Of a DNA stretch of 64,000 nt, positions 26,887 to 36,139 are shown in pieces. Origin of the DNA: Cyclobacteriaceae bacterium (GTDB lineage Bacteria; Bacteroidota; Bacteroidia; Cytophagales; Cyclobacteriaceae); the NCBI GenBank assembly GCA_019638255.1, contig JAHBUD010000002.1, positions 1 to 64,000 on the forward strand. Reading direction: 5' to 3'. Position 1 is the first letter of the stretch, and every line of letters starts with the position of its first letter. The notes beneath the pieces are model-generated. The model was not told where the DNA came from, did no database searches, and saw nothing but the letters and a program-made list of their open reading frames with translations. A program made the translations under genes and the position numbers.

Positions 26887-28500
26887 ATGAAACATTCGCT
26901 CAGTTTGCTGATGGCCATATTTATGGTTTTCAGTTGCACCACGAAGAAAGAAAAACCTGCCGATCTTAACCTGATTAATATCGTTCCAGCTCCTGTTAAG
27001 GTTGAGCTTCAGAACGGATTTTACAGTATAAACGATACCATAAAGATTGCAGCCCTTACTGATGATGAACGATCAGCCGCAGCTTTTCTGATCGAGTTTC
27101 TAACCTTGTACAACATACCCTCCCTTGCGGTTAGTGACTCAAATGCCTCGATTTCGATCAGGAGTTTTGTTTCGAAAGAGATATTACCGGAAGGATATTA
27201 CCGCATGAGCATTACCGAAAACGGAGTGGATATTTTCTCCACCAGTGCTTCCGGACTTTTCTATGCGGTTCAATCCTTGATACAATTGATCACCGTTGAT
27301 GCATCGGTTGTGAGAATTCCGAAAGCAATAATCACTGATTTTCCCCGCTTTGCCTGGCGTGGCCTACACCTGGATGTTTGCCGGCATTTCTTTCCAGTGG
27401 ATTTCATCAAACGATACATTGACCTGATGGCGCAATACAAATTCAATACATTTCACTGGCATCTCACGGAAGACCAGGGTTGGCGGATTGAAATAAAAAA
27501 GTACCCAAAACTTCAATCCATAGCCGCATGGCGTAACGAAACCCTCATCGGGCATTACGGTGATCAGCCCCATCAATTCGATGGACAACGCTATGGAGGA
27601 TATTATACACAAGATGAAATAAAGGAAGTTGTAGCCTATGCCACACAACGACACATAACCATTGTACCGGAAATTGAAATGCCAGGTCATTCCCTTGCGG
27701 CACTATCGGCTTATCCTGAACTAGGTTGTACCCAAGGTCCGTACGAAGCGGCTACATTATGGGGTGTATTTGATGATGTATTCTGTGCCGGTAAGGAATC
27801 GACATTCACTTTTCTTCAGGATGTGCTCGATGAGGTAACCGAACTCTTTCCAGGCCAATACATTCATGTGGGTGGCGATGAATGTCCGAAAATACGATGG
27901 GAAACCTGTCCGCATTGCCAGGAAAGATTAAAGGATGAGCGGCTGGCCGATGAACATGAACTGCAGAGTTACTTCATACAGCGCATTGAAAAATACCTCA
28001 ACGCCAAGGGCCGTAAAATCATTGGATGGGACGAGATACTGGAAGGTGGACTGGCGCCAAATGCTGCGGTAATGAGTTGGCGGGGCGAAGCAGGTGGTAC
28101 TGCTGCAGCCCAGGCAGGCCATCACGTGGTGATGACACCCGGGTTTGCACTTTATTTTGATCATTACCAGAGTGTGCAAAAGAATGAACCTACAGCCATA
28201 GGAGGCCATACTTCTTTAAAAAAGGTTTATGACTATGAACCCATCCCTACAGCGCTAAGCCAGGAAGAATCTGAATTCATTTTGGGTGCACAGGCAAACC
28301 TTTGGACCGAGTATATCAAAACTCCAGAACATGTTGAGTACATGGTTTATCCGCGTGCGTTGGCATTAGCTGAAGTGGTTTGGTCCCCAAAGGAAAACCG
28401 GAACTGGGATAGTTTCATTAAACGTTTATCCAATCAATTCAGATTACTGGATCTGCAAAACGTTAATTATCGACAACCATTAACCGATGAACTGAAATAG
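26887..28500 (+). CDS. Beta-N-acetylhexosaminidase, GH20 lipoprotein
   Basis: A 537-residue exo-hexosaminidase. The ATG at 26887 gives a lipoprotein signal ending FSCTTKK; an ATG at 26863 would add eight residues. After an N-terminal GH20b-like domain, the catalytic TIM barrel starts near FAWRGLHLDVCRHFF and contains FNTFHWHLTEDQGWR. The catalytic Asp331-Glu332 pair lies in HVGGDECP. The product would remove terminal GlcNAc or GalNAc from chitin fragments or glycans in the periplasm or at the surface. It follows the large cargo gene by 68 bp on the same strand. Confidence 0.93.
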   Translation: MKHSLSLLMAIFMVFSCTTKKEKPADLNLINIVPAPVKVELQNGFYSINDTIKIAALTDDERSAAAFLIEFLTLYNIPSLAVSDSNASISIRSFVSKEILPEGYYRMSITENGVDIFSTSASGLFYAVQSLIQLITVDASVVRIPKAIITDFPRFAWRGLHLDVCRHFFPVDFIKRYIDLMAQYKFNTFHWHLTEDQGWRIEIKKYPKLQSIAAWRNETLIGHYGDQPHQFDGQRYGGYYTQDEIKEVVAYATQRHITIVPEIEMPGHSLAALSAYPELGCTQGPYEAATLWGVFDDVFCAGKESTFTFLQDVLDEVTELFPGQYIHVGGDECPKIRWETCPHCQERLKDERLADEHELQSYFIQRIEKYLNAKGRKIIGWDEILEGGLAPNAAVMSWRGEAGGTAAAQAGHHVVMTPGFALYFDHYQSVQKNEPTAIGGHTSLKKVYDYEPIPTALSQEESEFILGAQANLWTEYIKTPEHVEYMVYPRALALAEVVWSPKENRNWDSFIKRLSNQFRLLDLQNVNYRQPLTDELK

Positions 28501-28552
28501 TTGGTTTATCGGAAATATGTTTAGTAATTTTCGATTGCTTAAAAAAATCGCT

Positions 28553-28906
28553 ATGAAAAAACTATTCGTACTAAGCATTCTCGTTTTGTGCTTTCCTGCC
28601 TTCTCAACGGTGTTTGCTCAAATTATTAAAACGCAGATTCAAATTACTGTTCGCAACGACCTGGGAAATACTGTTGAAGGAGCAACAGTAAAACTGTTTG
28701 AAACAGAGCAGGATTATAACGAAGAAAAAAATGTTGCCGCAGAAGGGGTTACGGATGCCAAAGGGGTTGTTCGCTTCAAAGAATTAAAAGCCATTTCCTA
28801 CTACATTATGGCTGAAAAAGATGAACAGAATAATTTTGGCGGTGGGGAAGTGACCGGAAAACTCGAAGAGAAAAAGATAAATAAGGTTACACTGGTTATT
28901 CAATGA
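28553..28906 (+). CDS. Small secreted protein with transthyretin-like/Cna-B-like fold
   Basis: A 117-residue protein from the ATG at 28553 (MKKLFVLSIL signal peptide, cut near FAQ). A longer start at 28517 is less likely. The mature part reads as one beta-sandwich: TVRNDLGNTVEGATVKLFE, then a GVTDAKGVVRFKEL turn and YYIMAEKD. This is the usual pattern of carboxypeptidase-regulatory or Cna-B-like domains. It overlaps the NUDIX gene by 4 bp, so the two are translationally coupled. The function is unknown. Confidence 0.65.
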   Translation: MKKLFVLSILVLCFPAFSTVFAQIIKTQIQITVRNDLGNTVEGATVKLFETEQDYNEEKNVAAEGVTDAKGVVRFKELKAISYYIMAEKDEQNNFGGGEVTGKLEEKKINKVTLVIQ

Positions 28907-29469
28907 CCATCACCTCGCGCAAAAAGCTCATGGCAAGCTTGCGCGAATACAAAACTGCTTACGCAGAAGAAGCCAGGTATCGCGATCAGTTCCTCAAGCT
29001 ACTGAACGATGGTTCTTGCTTTCATCGCCACCATCTACCGGGCCATCTTACCGGATCAGCTTGGATTGTGAATAATCCCGGCACAAAAACACTCCTGATT
29101 CATCATGGTAAACTTAACAAGTGGCTACAGCCCGGTGGCCATGCTGACGGAGATGAAAATATTTTTAGCGTTGCCTTGCGGGAAGCTTTAGAAGAAACCG
29201 GTTTGAAGAATTTACATCCAGTAATAGATGCTCCATTTGATATCGACATTCACCTTATACCGGCCCGAGTGGATTTTCCCGAACACCTGCATTTTGATGT
29301 AAGGTTTATATTTTCAGCCAGCGAGTTTGATGAAGTGCAGCTGTCACCCGAATCCAACCAGCTGCAATGGTTCAACATTGAGTTTGTACCCGAATTGGTA
29401 AAGCACAATACATCCATTCTGCGGATGATAGAAAAAACAAAAGTGCTATTTGGAAGCCACCAGTGCTAA
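28903..29469 (+). CDS. NUDIX hydrolase
   Basis: A 188-residue cytoplasmic pyrophosphohydrolase. The complete Nudix box, G-x5-E-x7-REALEETGL, is seen starting in GGHADGDENIF (about residues 80-103). An N-terminal helical extension of about 40 residues includes a CFHRHHLPGH segment. The substrate cannot be told; NTP clean-up or ADP-ribose type are options. It starts inside the stop of the preceding small secreted protein gene, and its end overlaps a small convergent gene by 24 bp. Confidence 0.88.
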   Translation: MTITSRKKLMASLREYKTAYAEEARYRDQFLKLLNDGSCFHRHHLPGHLTGSAWIVNNPGTKTLLIHHGKLNKWLQPGGHADGDENIFSVALREALEETGLKNLHPVIDAPFDIDIHLIPARVDFPEHLHFDVRFIFSASEFDEVQLSPESNQLQWFNIEFVPELVKHNTSILRMIEKTKVLFGSHQC

Positions 29470-29607
29470 GCCAAAGGCAATAACTACCAACCAGAATTTA
29501 TAGCCAACCAATGCAGGTATCAGCACCCATTGCATTTGCATCATTACAGCTACCAATACAAGCAATACAGCAATGCCTTTGATGATGTTTCGGGTTTTAT
29601 TACTCAT
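29446..29607 (-). CDS. Small membrane protein, 53 residues
   Basis: A short minus-strand frame from ATG (29605-29607) to TAG (29446-29448). The protein starts MSNKTRNIIKGIAVLLVLVA and continues MMQMQWVLIP, ALVGYKFWLVVIAFGLALVASK. It has two hydrophobic segments with a basic N-terminus, so it is probably a two-helix inner-membrane protein. It is convergent with the NUDIX gene, overlapping it by 24 bp. No family is recognised, but composition and a clean ATG-to-stop frame favour a real gene. Confidence 0.65.
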   Translation of the reverse strand: MSNKTRNIIKGIAVLLVLVAVMMQMQWVLIPALVGYKFWLVVIAFGLALVASK

Positions 29608-29702
29608 GATCGCAAGATATAATTCTATAGTTCCACAAAATAGGGATTTGAATTACTGAATTACTAATTTTTAATGGTGAATAAATTCTAATTTAGCACA
29701 TC

Positions 29703-30659
29703 ATGGCTGAAATAGGTACAGATATTAAAAAGGCAGCAGCCTTGTTAACACAAGGCGAACTGGTGGCCATTCCTACCGAAACGGTTTACGGTCTTGCCGG
29801 TAACGCACTAAACATTGATGCTGTTGCCAAAATATTTTCTGCCAAGAATCGTCCACAGTTTGATCCCCTCATCGTGCATATCCCTTCGCTATCGTTTGCT
29901 AAAAACTATGTGCATGAAATTCCCAAAAAAGCTGAACGCCTGGCACAACTCTTCTGGCCCGGACCGCTCACGCTCGTGTTGGATAAAAAAGATGATATTA
30001 TTCCTGCATTGGTTACTTCCGGTTTAAATACCGTTGGCTTTCGCAGTCCGGATCATCCCCTCGCCCGAAAATTACTTACAGCACTTCCATTTCCATTGGC
30101 AGCACCCAGCGCTAATCCGTTTGGTTATGTAAGCCCCACTACCCCTGAGCACGTAAACGAACAATTGGGCAACAACATCAGCTACATTCTTGATGGGGGC
30201 ACCTGTTCCATCGGCATTGAATCCACCATTATTGGTTTTGAAGAAGGTGAACCGGTGGTACTTCGATTGGGCGGACTAAGCGTAGAACGCATTGAAGCGG
30301 TAACAGGGAAGATTAAAGTTTTTGAACACTCCACCTCCAACCCGGTAGCTCCCGGCCAGCTTAAGAGTCATTATGCGCCCGGCAAGCCACTTAAATTGGG
30401 TAAGTTGGAAGAACTCTTGCAGCATTACCCCGCCCATGAGGTTGGCATTCTTAGCTTTTCACACGATTACAATTCGAAGTATCAGCGCATCCTGTCACCT
30501 GGCGGAAATCCGGAAGAAGCAGCACGAAATCTTTTTCAATTCCTGCGCGATTTTGACAAGATGCCGGTGAGTATTATCCTGGCCGAGTTACTTCCAGATG
30601 CCGGGCTCGGACGCGCCATTAACGATCGGTTAAAACGTGCAGCCGCTGTTGACAATTGA
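29703..30659 (+). CDS. tsaC: Threonylcarbamoyl-AMP synthase, Sua5 type
   Basis: A 318-residue enzyme making threonylcarbamoyl-AMP from threonine, bicarbonate and ATP for the t6A37 modification of ANN-decoding tRNAs. The YrdC domain (1-200) shows IPTETVYGLAGNA and the NPLAxPSAN-like FPLAAPSANPFG. The linker has SHYAPGKPL, which joins to the C-terminal Sua5 domain. This two-domain form is longer than E. coli TsaC (190 residues). AATTTAGCAC lies 3 bp before the start. Confidence 0.93.
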   Translation: MAEIGTDIKKAAALLTQGELVAIPTETVYGLAGNALNIDAVAKIFSAKNRPQFDPLIVHIPSLSFAKNYVHEIPKKAERLAQLFWPGPLTLVLDKKDDIIPALVTSGLNTVGFRSPDHPLARKLLTALPFPLAAPSANPFGYVSPTTPEHVNEQLGNNISYILDGGTCSIGIESTIIGFEEGEPVVLRLGGLSVERIEAVTGKIKVFEHSTSNPVAPGQLKSHYAPGKPLKLGKLEELLQHYPAHEVGILSFSHDYNSKYQRILSPGGNPEEAARNLFQFLRDFDKMPVSIILAELLPDAGLGRAINDRLKRAAAVDN

Positions 30660-30789
30660 TCACTGACAGTGTACTTTACATCCGCTTACAGGCATTGATT
30701 TCATCTGTTAATAATTTTTTGTTTTAGGTCAGATGGAATCGCAATGTATTATCATGCTGTAGGGTGTAGTGTATTTTAATGGCGATTTC

Positions 30790-31893
30790 ATGGAACAGAA
30801 AAAGAAAAAATTGTTGGTGCTTACGGGGGGCGGTGATTGCCCAGGGCTTAATGCCGTTATACGGGGAATAGCCAAACGTGCCCGGAAAGAAAAAAACTGG
30901 GACGTATACGGTAGCATTGAAGCCTTTAACGGAATATTGAACGAACCTCAACAAATCATCCACCTTACCAAACGAAAAACAGCAGGCATTCACGTTAAGG
31001 GCGGAACAATTCTTAAAACTACCAACAAGGGAAATCCGTTAAAGTATCCCGAAATACAAAAGGATGGATCAGTGAAAGAAACTGATCGCAGCAGCGAGCT
31101 CATCAAAAAAATCAAGCAGTTGAGCTTCGATGCCGTTATTAATATAGGGGGTGATGGTTCGCAAAAAATATCAAAAGTTCTTTTCGATAAAGGCTTAAAC
31201 ATTGTAGGCGTTCCCAAAACAATTGATAATGACCTGTCGGCCACCGACATGACCTTTGGTTTCCAAACGGCCGTACAAATTGCCACGGATAGTTTCGATA
31301 AACTGGTAACAACGGCAGAAAGCCATCACCGTGTGATGATTATGGAAGTAATGGGGCGCGATGCCGGTTGGATTGCCATCCATACAGCCATTGCCGGGGG
31401 TGCAGAAATTTGCCTGATTCCTGAAATACCGTATGACATTGAAAAGCTGGTGAAGCGCATTGACGCACGATACAAATTCGGTAAAGGGTTTGTTAACATT
31501 GTAATTGCCGAAGGTGCCAAAGCAAAAGATGGAACCATTGTGTCGCGCAGCGGTGAAAAGGGCTCAGAGCATGTTCGGTTAGGTGGTGTAGCTTTTGAAC
31601 TTTCGGCTCAACTGAAAAATGCAGGCTGTAAAGCAGAAATCCGCGAAACTGTTTTAGGACATATACAGCGTGGTGGAACACCCACCGCTTTCGACCGGGT
31701 GTTGGCAACGCTGTTTGGTGTAAAAGCCATGGAGCTTGTCATTCACGGTGAGTTTGGAAAAATGGTTGCCCTGAAAAACAACGGCATCAGCTACGTTTCG
31801 CTGGAAGAAGCCACCCGCGAATACAATTTTGTCAATAAAGATTCTTTCATCGTTAAAGCAGCCAAGGGCATGGGCATAAGCTTTGGCGACTAG
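30790..31893 (+). CDS. pfkA: 6-phosphofructokinase
   Basis: Glycolytic enzyme, 367 residues from the ATG at 30790; a longer start at 30769 adds seven unlikely residues. N-terminal LTGGGDCPGLNAVIRG binds nucleotide. GGDGSQK has Gly at the E. coli 104 position, which points to ATP rather than pyrophosphate. PKTIDND has Lys at the 124 position, normally Gly in E. coli-type ATP enzymes. This Gly/Lys pair marks the mixed group known from actinobacterial and other ATP-dependent forms. GGTPTAFDR near the end is also conserved. It is followed by pgk after 35 bp. Confidence 0.95.
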   Translation: MEQKKKKLLVLTGGGDCPGLNAVIRGIAKRARKEKNWDVYGSIEAFNGILNEPQQIIHLTKRKTAGIHVKGGTILKTTNKGNPLKYPEIQKDGSVKETDRSSELIKKIKQLSFDAVINIGGDGSQKISKVLFDKGLNIVGVPKTIDNDLSATDMTFGFQTAVQIATDSFDKLVTTAESHHRVMIMEVMGRDAGWIAIHTAIAGGAEICLIPEIPYDIEKLVKRIDARYKFGKGFVNIVIAEGAKAKDGTIVSRSGEKGSEHVRLGGVAFELSAQLKNAGCKAEIRETVLGHIQRGGTPTAFDRVLATLFGVKAMELVIHGEFGKMVALKNNGISYVSLEEATREYNFVNKDSFIVKAAKGMGISFGD

Positions 31894-31928
31894 GCTGAAA
31901 CAATATTCTAAAATGAAAATATTTTACT

Positions 31929-33113
31929 ATGAAAACCCTGAATGACATTTCCTTTGCCAGAAAACGAGCCTTGATTCGTGTTGACTTCAATGTTCCACTC
32001 GACAAAAGTTTTAACGTTACGGATGATAACCGCATCCGCTCAACCATACCCACCCTCAAGAAAATTCTTAGCGATGGAGGAAGTTGTGTGTTGATGTCGC
32101 ACCTGGGCAGACCAAAGGAAGGTTCTGAAGAAAAGTACTCACTAAAGCACACGCTAAAAACCCTTGAAACCTTACTGGGCACCGCTGCAAAATTTGCTCC
32201 CGATTGCATTGGCGCGGAAGCTTATCAGTTATCCGCTGCCTTGAAGCCTGGAGAAGTATTGGTACTTGAGAACCTGCGCTTCTATAAGCAGGAAGAAAAA
32301 GGCGATGTTGAATTTGCTGAAAAACTGAGCAAACATGGCGACCTCTATGTGAATGATGCTTTTGGTACGGCTCATCGGGCACATGCCTCCACAACCATTG
32401 TTGCACAATTTTTTCAGGAAAAATGCGCGGGCTATGTTATGGCAGCCGAATTGGATAATGCCCAACGTGTACTGGAACATGCCGAAAAACCTTTTACCGC
32501 CATCATGGGCGGAGCCAAAATTTCCGACAAGATCCTCATCATCGAACGATTGCTGAACAAAGTTGATCATTTGATTATCGGTGGCGGCATGGCGTATACC
32601 TTCTTTAAAGCCATGGGTGGTAACATCGGTAACAGCTTGGTGGAGGCCGATAAGCTTGACTTGGCCAAAGAGCTTATCCAAAAAGCAAAAGGAAAAGGCG
32701 TTGAACTGCACTTGCCCATCGATTCGGTGGTGGCCGATAAATTCGATACCAACGCCAATACCAAAATCGCCAACAACCACAGCATTGAAGAAGGTTGGAT
32801 GGGGCTCGACATCGGCCCACAGGCCAGTGAGGTTTTTTCTTCCGTGATTGGCAAGTCGAAAACCATATTGTGGAATGGCCCCATGGGCGTTTTTGAAATG
32901 GAGAAATTCGAGCAGGGTACAAAAAAAATTGCCGAAGCCATTGTTAAGGCTACCGAAAACGGAGCTTTTTCATTGATTGGTGGAGGCGATTCTGCGGCCG
33001 CTATCAGTAAGTTCAACTTCACCGAAAAAGTGAGCTATGTATCTACCGGGGGAGGTGCACTACTGGAATATTTTGAGGGCAAGGTGCTACCAGGGGTTAA
33101 GGCACTTGACTGA
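31929..33113 (+). CDS. pgk: Phosphoglycerate kinase
   Basis: A 394-residue glycolytic kinase transferring phosphate from 1,3-bisphosphoglycerate to [12 protein letters not shown] (about 17-25), [15 protein letters not shown], the GGAKISDK hinge segment and GGGDSAAA near the C-terminus are all present. Length is normal. It lies 35 bp after pfkA, probably co-transcribed: both act in central glycolysis. Confidence 0.97.
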   Translation: MKTLNDISFARKRALIRVDFNVPLDKSFNVTDDNRIRSTIPTLKKILSDGGSCVLMSHLGRPKEGSEEKYSLKHTLKTLETLLGTAAKFAPDCIGAEAYQLSAALKPGEVLVLENLRFYKQEEKGDVEFAEKLSKHGDLYVNDAFGTAHRAHASTTIVAQFFQEKCAGYVMAAELDNAQRVLEHAEKPFTAIMGGAKISDKILIIERLLNKVDHLIIGGGMAYTFFKAMGGNIGNSLVEADKLDLAKELIQKAKGKGVELHLPIDSVVADKFDTNANTKIANNHSIEEGWMGLDIGPQASEVFSSVIGKSKTILWNGPMGVFEMEKFEQGTKKIAEAIVKATENGAFSLIGGGDSAAAISKFNFTEKVSYVSTGGGALLEYFEGKVLPGVKALD

Positions 33114-33133
33114 CCTTAGCTACCGAAAGGCTA

Positions 33134-33162
33134 TTAGAAAGACCAAAATCTTTTTATATTTG
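33134..33162 (+). promoter_or_regulatory. Candidate promoter of the RRM gene
   Basis: TATATTTG at 33155-33162 exactly matches the Bacteroidetes -7 consensus TAnnTTTG. TTAG at 33134-33137, 17 bases upstream, could be a weak -33 element. The transcript would carry a leader of about 55 bases before the start at 33223. Confidence 0.45.
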
Positions 33163-33222
33163 ATTAGCTGTTAATCGGTAAAGCCGATACCAGCCCATTG
33201 TAACCTAAATTTTTATCGTATT

Positions 33223-33465
33223 ATGAACATTTTTGTTGCCAAGTTAAATTTCAAGACCCGCACCGAAGATCTGCAAAGTGCCTTTGCCCAGTATGGTGAA
33301 GTTTCTTCCGTTAAAATTGTGAAAGACCGCGACACTGGTCGCTCAAAAGGATATGGGTTTGTAGAGATGCCAAACGATACTGAAGCACAGGCTGCCATTG
33401 ACGGTTTAAATGAAAAAGAACTCGATGGACGTACCATCGTTGTTAAACCGGCCAACCCCAAATAA
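33223..33465 (+). CDS. RRM-domain RNA-binding protein
   Basis: An 80-residue single RNA-recognition-motif protein. RNP2 is NIFVAKLNF (2-10) and RNP1 is KGYGFVEM (about 45-52), with the acidic/basic loop KDRDTGRSKG before it. Bacterial stand-alone RRM proteins of this kind are often cold-induced or RNA chaperones, which would be an inference here. It has its own promoter-like octamer and a terminator 39 bp after the stop. Confidence 0.95.
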   Translation: MNIFVAKLNFKTRTEDLQSAFAQYGEVSSVKIVKDRDTGRSKGYGFVEMPNDTEAQAAIDGLNEKELDGRTIVVKPANPK

Positions 33466-33503
33466 TCGTTTCAGGAACGCCACTGTGTATCATTAAATAC
33501 TTG

Positions 33504-33525
33504 AACCCCGACTCATTCGGGGTTT
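33504..33525 (+). terminator. Rho-independent terminator after the RRM gene
   Basis: An 8-bp stem (33504-33511 with 33517-33524), arms AACCCCGA and TCGGGGTT. A T-rich run follows after an ACT-containing interruption. It separates the RRM gene from the transporter. Confidence 0.75.
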
Positions 33526-33590
33526 ACTTATTTTTATCTGTACCTTTATTGCCACCGTAAAGTGAATCGCGCGTTCAAAAAAATAAAATC

Positions 33591-35039
33591 GTGACTACTG
33601 CGAAACGAATTGGTTTTTTCCTGGGTCCGTTACTCTTCATAATCACTTACCTTTTTTTTCCTGCAGAACTGATTTCGCCCACAGCGCCCAAAGCATTGGC
33701 GCTGGCTGTATGGATGCTCACCTGGTGGATTACCGATGCTGTTCCTATTCCAATCACCGCCTTTCTCCCCATGGTTGGATTTCCGCTATTGGGTGTTATG
33801 AAAATCAGTCAGTCAACTGCACCCTACGCCAACCCGGTAATCTTTTTATTCATGGGTGGTTTTTTGATTGCCCTTGCACTCGAAAAACATAAGCTGCATG
33901 AACGCATCGCACTCAAACTGATCCGGTTAACCGGAGCATCCGGTAATGGTATCATTCTTGGATTTATGCTGGCCTCTGCCCTGCTGAGTATGTGGATCAG
34001 CAACACTGCCACCGCCATGATGATGTTGCCAATAGCACTTTCCGTGGTTCATTTAATTTTGAATGATGCCGGAATACCGCATGAGCACAACAATAAACGC
34101 GAACGAAAATTTGCTGTAGGCCTGATGCTTTCCATCGGCTACGCGTGTTCATTGGGTGGAATGGCTACCATTATTGGCACACCGCCCAATGTGGTTTTCG
34201 TAGGATTACTGAATGAATTCTATGGTATAAAAATTTCATTTGCACAGTGGCTTGTGATTGGCCTTCCGGTGGCAACGATTTTGGTTTTTGCCACATACTT
34301 CCTGGTAACCCGATTGCTCTTCCCAAACCATCTTGAAAAAATAAAAGGCTCCGAAGAATTAATTGCCACACGTCAGCAGGCGCTTGGACCAATCCGGAAA
34401 ACCGAAAAGCTTGTGCTTACAATTTTTTTACTCACCGCATTTTTCTGGATTTTTCAGCAACCGCTTAATGCCTTGCTTAGCCGGGAGCTTTTTAACGACA
34501 CCATTGTAGCCATGTGTGGCGGATTACTCATGTTTATGGTACCCGTTGATTTTAATAAAGGTGTATTTGTGTTGCGGTGGTCTGATACGGAAAAGCTTTC
34601 CTGGGGCATTCTTTTTCTTTTTGGTGGCGGGCTTTGCCTCGCGGAAGGACTGGATAAGTCGGGAATTATACCGGCTGTAGGCCAATGGATTGGCGGACAA
34701 AGCGATTTTTCAATTTGGGTTACGCTGCTGCTCATTGTCATTTCTGTGTACTTATCAGAAGTGATGAGCAACGTAGCGTTAGTCAATGTATTTGTTCCGG
34801 TGGTCTTCGGTATTGCAAGTGTAATGAACGTTAACCCGATTTTGATGGGCTTACCGGTAACCCTGGGCGCCAGCATAGCGCTTATGTTTCCTATTGCCAC
34901 ACCCCCCAATGCCATCGTATTTTCCAGTGGTTATATCCGCATACAGGATATGGTTCGGGCTGGTTTCTGGCTTAATATCGTTTCCATCCTTTTCATTTGG
35001 CTGATATCCATAAGCCTTGTAAACTGGGTGTTCCGGTAA
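33591..35039 (+). CDS. DASS/SLC13 family sodium-coupled anion transporter
   Basis: A 482-residue inner-membrane transporter with a GTG start (no closer ATG before the first helix) and about 11-12 hydrophobic segments. The two halves carry the SNT sodium/substrate motifs: WISNTATAMMMLP (near 140) and a late MSNVALVNVFVP. IIGTPPNVVF and ATPPNAIVF are the paired hairpin loops. The family moves dicarboxylates, citrate or sulfate with sodium; the substrate is not visible. A clear terminator lies before the gene, so it is its own unit. Confidence 0.93.
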   Translation: MTTAKRIGFFLGPLLFIITYLFFPAELISPTAPKALALAVWMLTWWITDAVPIPITAFLPMVGFPLLGVMKISQSTAPYANPVIFLFMGGFLIALALEKHKLHERIALKLIRLTGASGNGIILGFMLASALLSMWISNTATAMMMLPIALSVVHLILNDAGIPHEHNNKRERKFAVGLMLSIGYACSLGGMATIIGTPPNVVFVGLLNEFYGIKISFAQWLVIGLPVATILVFATYFLVTRLLFPNHLEKIKGSEELIATRQQALGPIRKTEKLVLTIFLLTAFFWIFQQPLNALLSRELFNDTIVAMCGGLLMFMVPVDFNKGVFVLRWSDTEKLSWGILFLFGGGLCLAEGLDKSGIIPAVGQWIGGQSDFSIWVTLLLIVISVYLSEVMSNVALVNVFVPVVFGIASVMNVNPILMGLPVTLGASIALMFPIATPPNAIVFSSGYIRIQDMVRAGFWLNIVSILFIWLISISLVNWVFR

Positions 35040-35102
35040 TCCTGAAATGACTGAAGCCACCCTCATGGATAGCTTCAATCACAGGTCAATCCGCAACGAT
35101 CT

Positions 35103-35456
35103 CTATTGTCGGGACTCTTCCTTTAGCTTTTTCTCCTCTATGAGATAGGCCAGGCCTAAACCCATACCACCAAAAATAAACAACATGGAAAAGTATGCCA
35201 CTTCCTCCATATTATAAGTCCGGTCGAGGAAATAAGCGATCAGCAAACCCAATCCAGCGCCTATAAATAATAAGGACGCCCTAAGGGTACCGGAAGTACC
35301 GCCCTTGCGCTTAGTGGTGAACAAAGTGGGATCAACCCCCTTTTCAATCATGGCCATACGCTCAGTATTTTCATACCTGCGCAAATAAATAATCATTGTA
35401 AAAACACTTATGATGGCCACAATGGGAATCATAACGCCTAATACTTCAACATCCAT
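35103..35456 (-). CDS. DUF6249-type membrane protein
   Basis: A 117-residue protein with three hydrophobic segments (about 8-25, 58-80 and 86-105). A charged loop contains ERMAMIEKGVDP between the first two. This MIEKG loop and layout match small membrane proteins (DUF6249-like) that sit beside ECF sigma genes in Bacteroidota. It is divergent from the sigma factor gene with 118 bp between, where an inverted repeat lies. The function is unknown; a link to sigma control is inferred from position only. Confidence 0.7.
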   Translation of the reverse strand: MDVEVLGVMIPIVAIISVFTMIIYLRRYENTERMAMIEKGVDPTLFTTKRKGGTSGTLRASLLFIGAGLGLLIAYFLDRTYNMEEVAYFSMLFIFGGMGLGLAYLIEEKKLKEESRQ

Positions 35457-35509
35457 AATAATTACTTTTAAGTGAAATCTGTGCCTATGACGCAGGGCTT
35501 TTTAACCGG

Positions 35510-35542
35510 GTTACAACAATTACTGATAAATATTGCTGTAAC
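35510..35542. promoter_or_regulatory. Inverted repeat in the divergent sigma-factor promoter region
   Basis: Arms GTTACAACAAT (35510-35520) and ATTGCTGTAAC (35532-35542) are 11 bp with one mismatch and an 11-bp spacer. TAACTTTAGC overlaps the right arm at 35539-35548 and resembles a -7 element. It could be an operator or a self-recognition site of the ECF factor. Confidence 0.5.
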
Positions 35543-35574
35543 TTTAGCATTAACCGCTGCGTCAAAGCGTTGTC

Positions 35575-36129
35575 ATGACAGACCCTGATTTTGAATTGAT
35601 CGACAAGATTATTGCCGGAGAGCAGCCCTTGTTTGGCGAACTAGTGAACCGTTATAAAAGTTATGCGTTCACCATTGCGCTTAAGGTTTTAGATAATCGT
35701 GCCGAGGCAGAAGAGGCTGCACAGGACGCGTTTGTAAAAGCCTATAATCATCTCAAAAACTTTAAAAAGGATGCACGATTTTCTACCTGGCTATATAGAA
35801 TTGTATTTAATACCGCAATTAGCTACAAGCGAAAACGTAAGGGAACGTTTCAAAGCATTGAAAACACTGTTGTAGCGTACGGACAAGAGGCAGAAGGCTT
35901 GCTTGAGCGAAACGATAAAAAGAAGTTTATCCGTCAGGCTATGAATAACCTGAACGAGGCCGATAAACTGGCGATAAACTTGTTTTATTTACAGGAATTT
36001 TCGCTTGAAGAGGTGGCCGAAATTACGGGCATGCAAGCCAATACGGTTAAGGTACGCGTTCACCGTGCACGGCAACGGTTAGCTGATGAATTAGCGGTGA
36101 TATTAAAAAATGAAGCATTAACTTTATAA
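35575..36129 (+). CDS. ECF-type RNA polymerase sigma factor
   Basis: A 184-residue sigma-70 family factor of the extracytoplasmic type. Region 2 spans about 20-90, with AEEAAQDAFVKAYNHL and FSTWLYRIVFNTAI. Region 4 spans about 125-178, with SLEEVAEITGMQANTVKVRV and HRARQRL. The gene for a membrane protein with anti-sigma features starts 10 bp downstream, so they form a sigma/anti-sigma pair. An inverted repeat precedes it. The inducing stress is not visible. Confidence 0.94.
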   Translation: MTDPDFELIDKIIAGEQPLFGELVNRYKSYAFTIALKVLDNRAEAEEAAQDAFVKAYNHLKNFKKDARFSTWLYRIVFNTAISYKRKRKGTFQSIENTVVAYGQEAEGLLERNDKKKFIRQAMNNLNEADKLAINLFYLQEFSLEEVAEITGMQANTVKVRVHRARQRLADELAVILKNEALTL

Positions 36130-36139
36130 CGTAATTGTT

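Noticed and set aside
32229..32780. Minus-strand frame of about 183 codons inside pgk
   Set aside because: It is antisense to a clear phosphoglycerate kinase gene and looks like a shadow frame.
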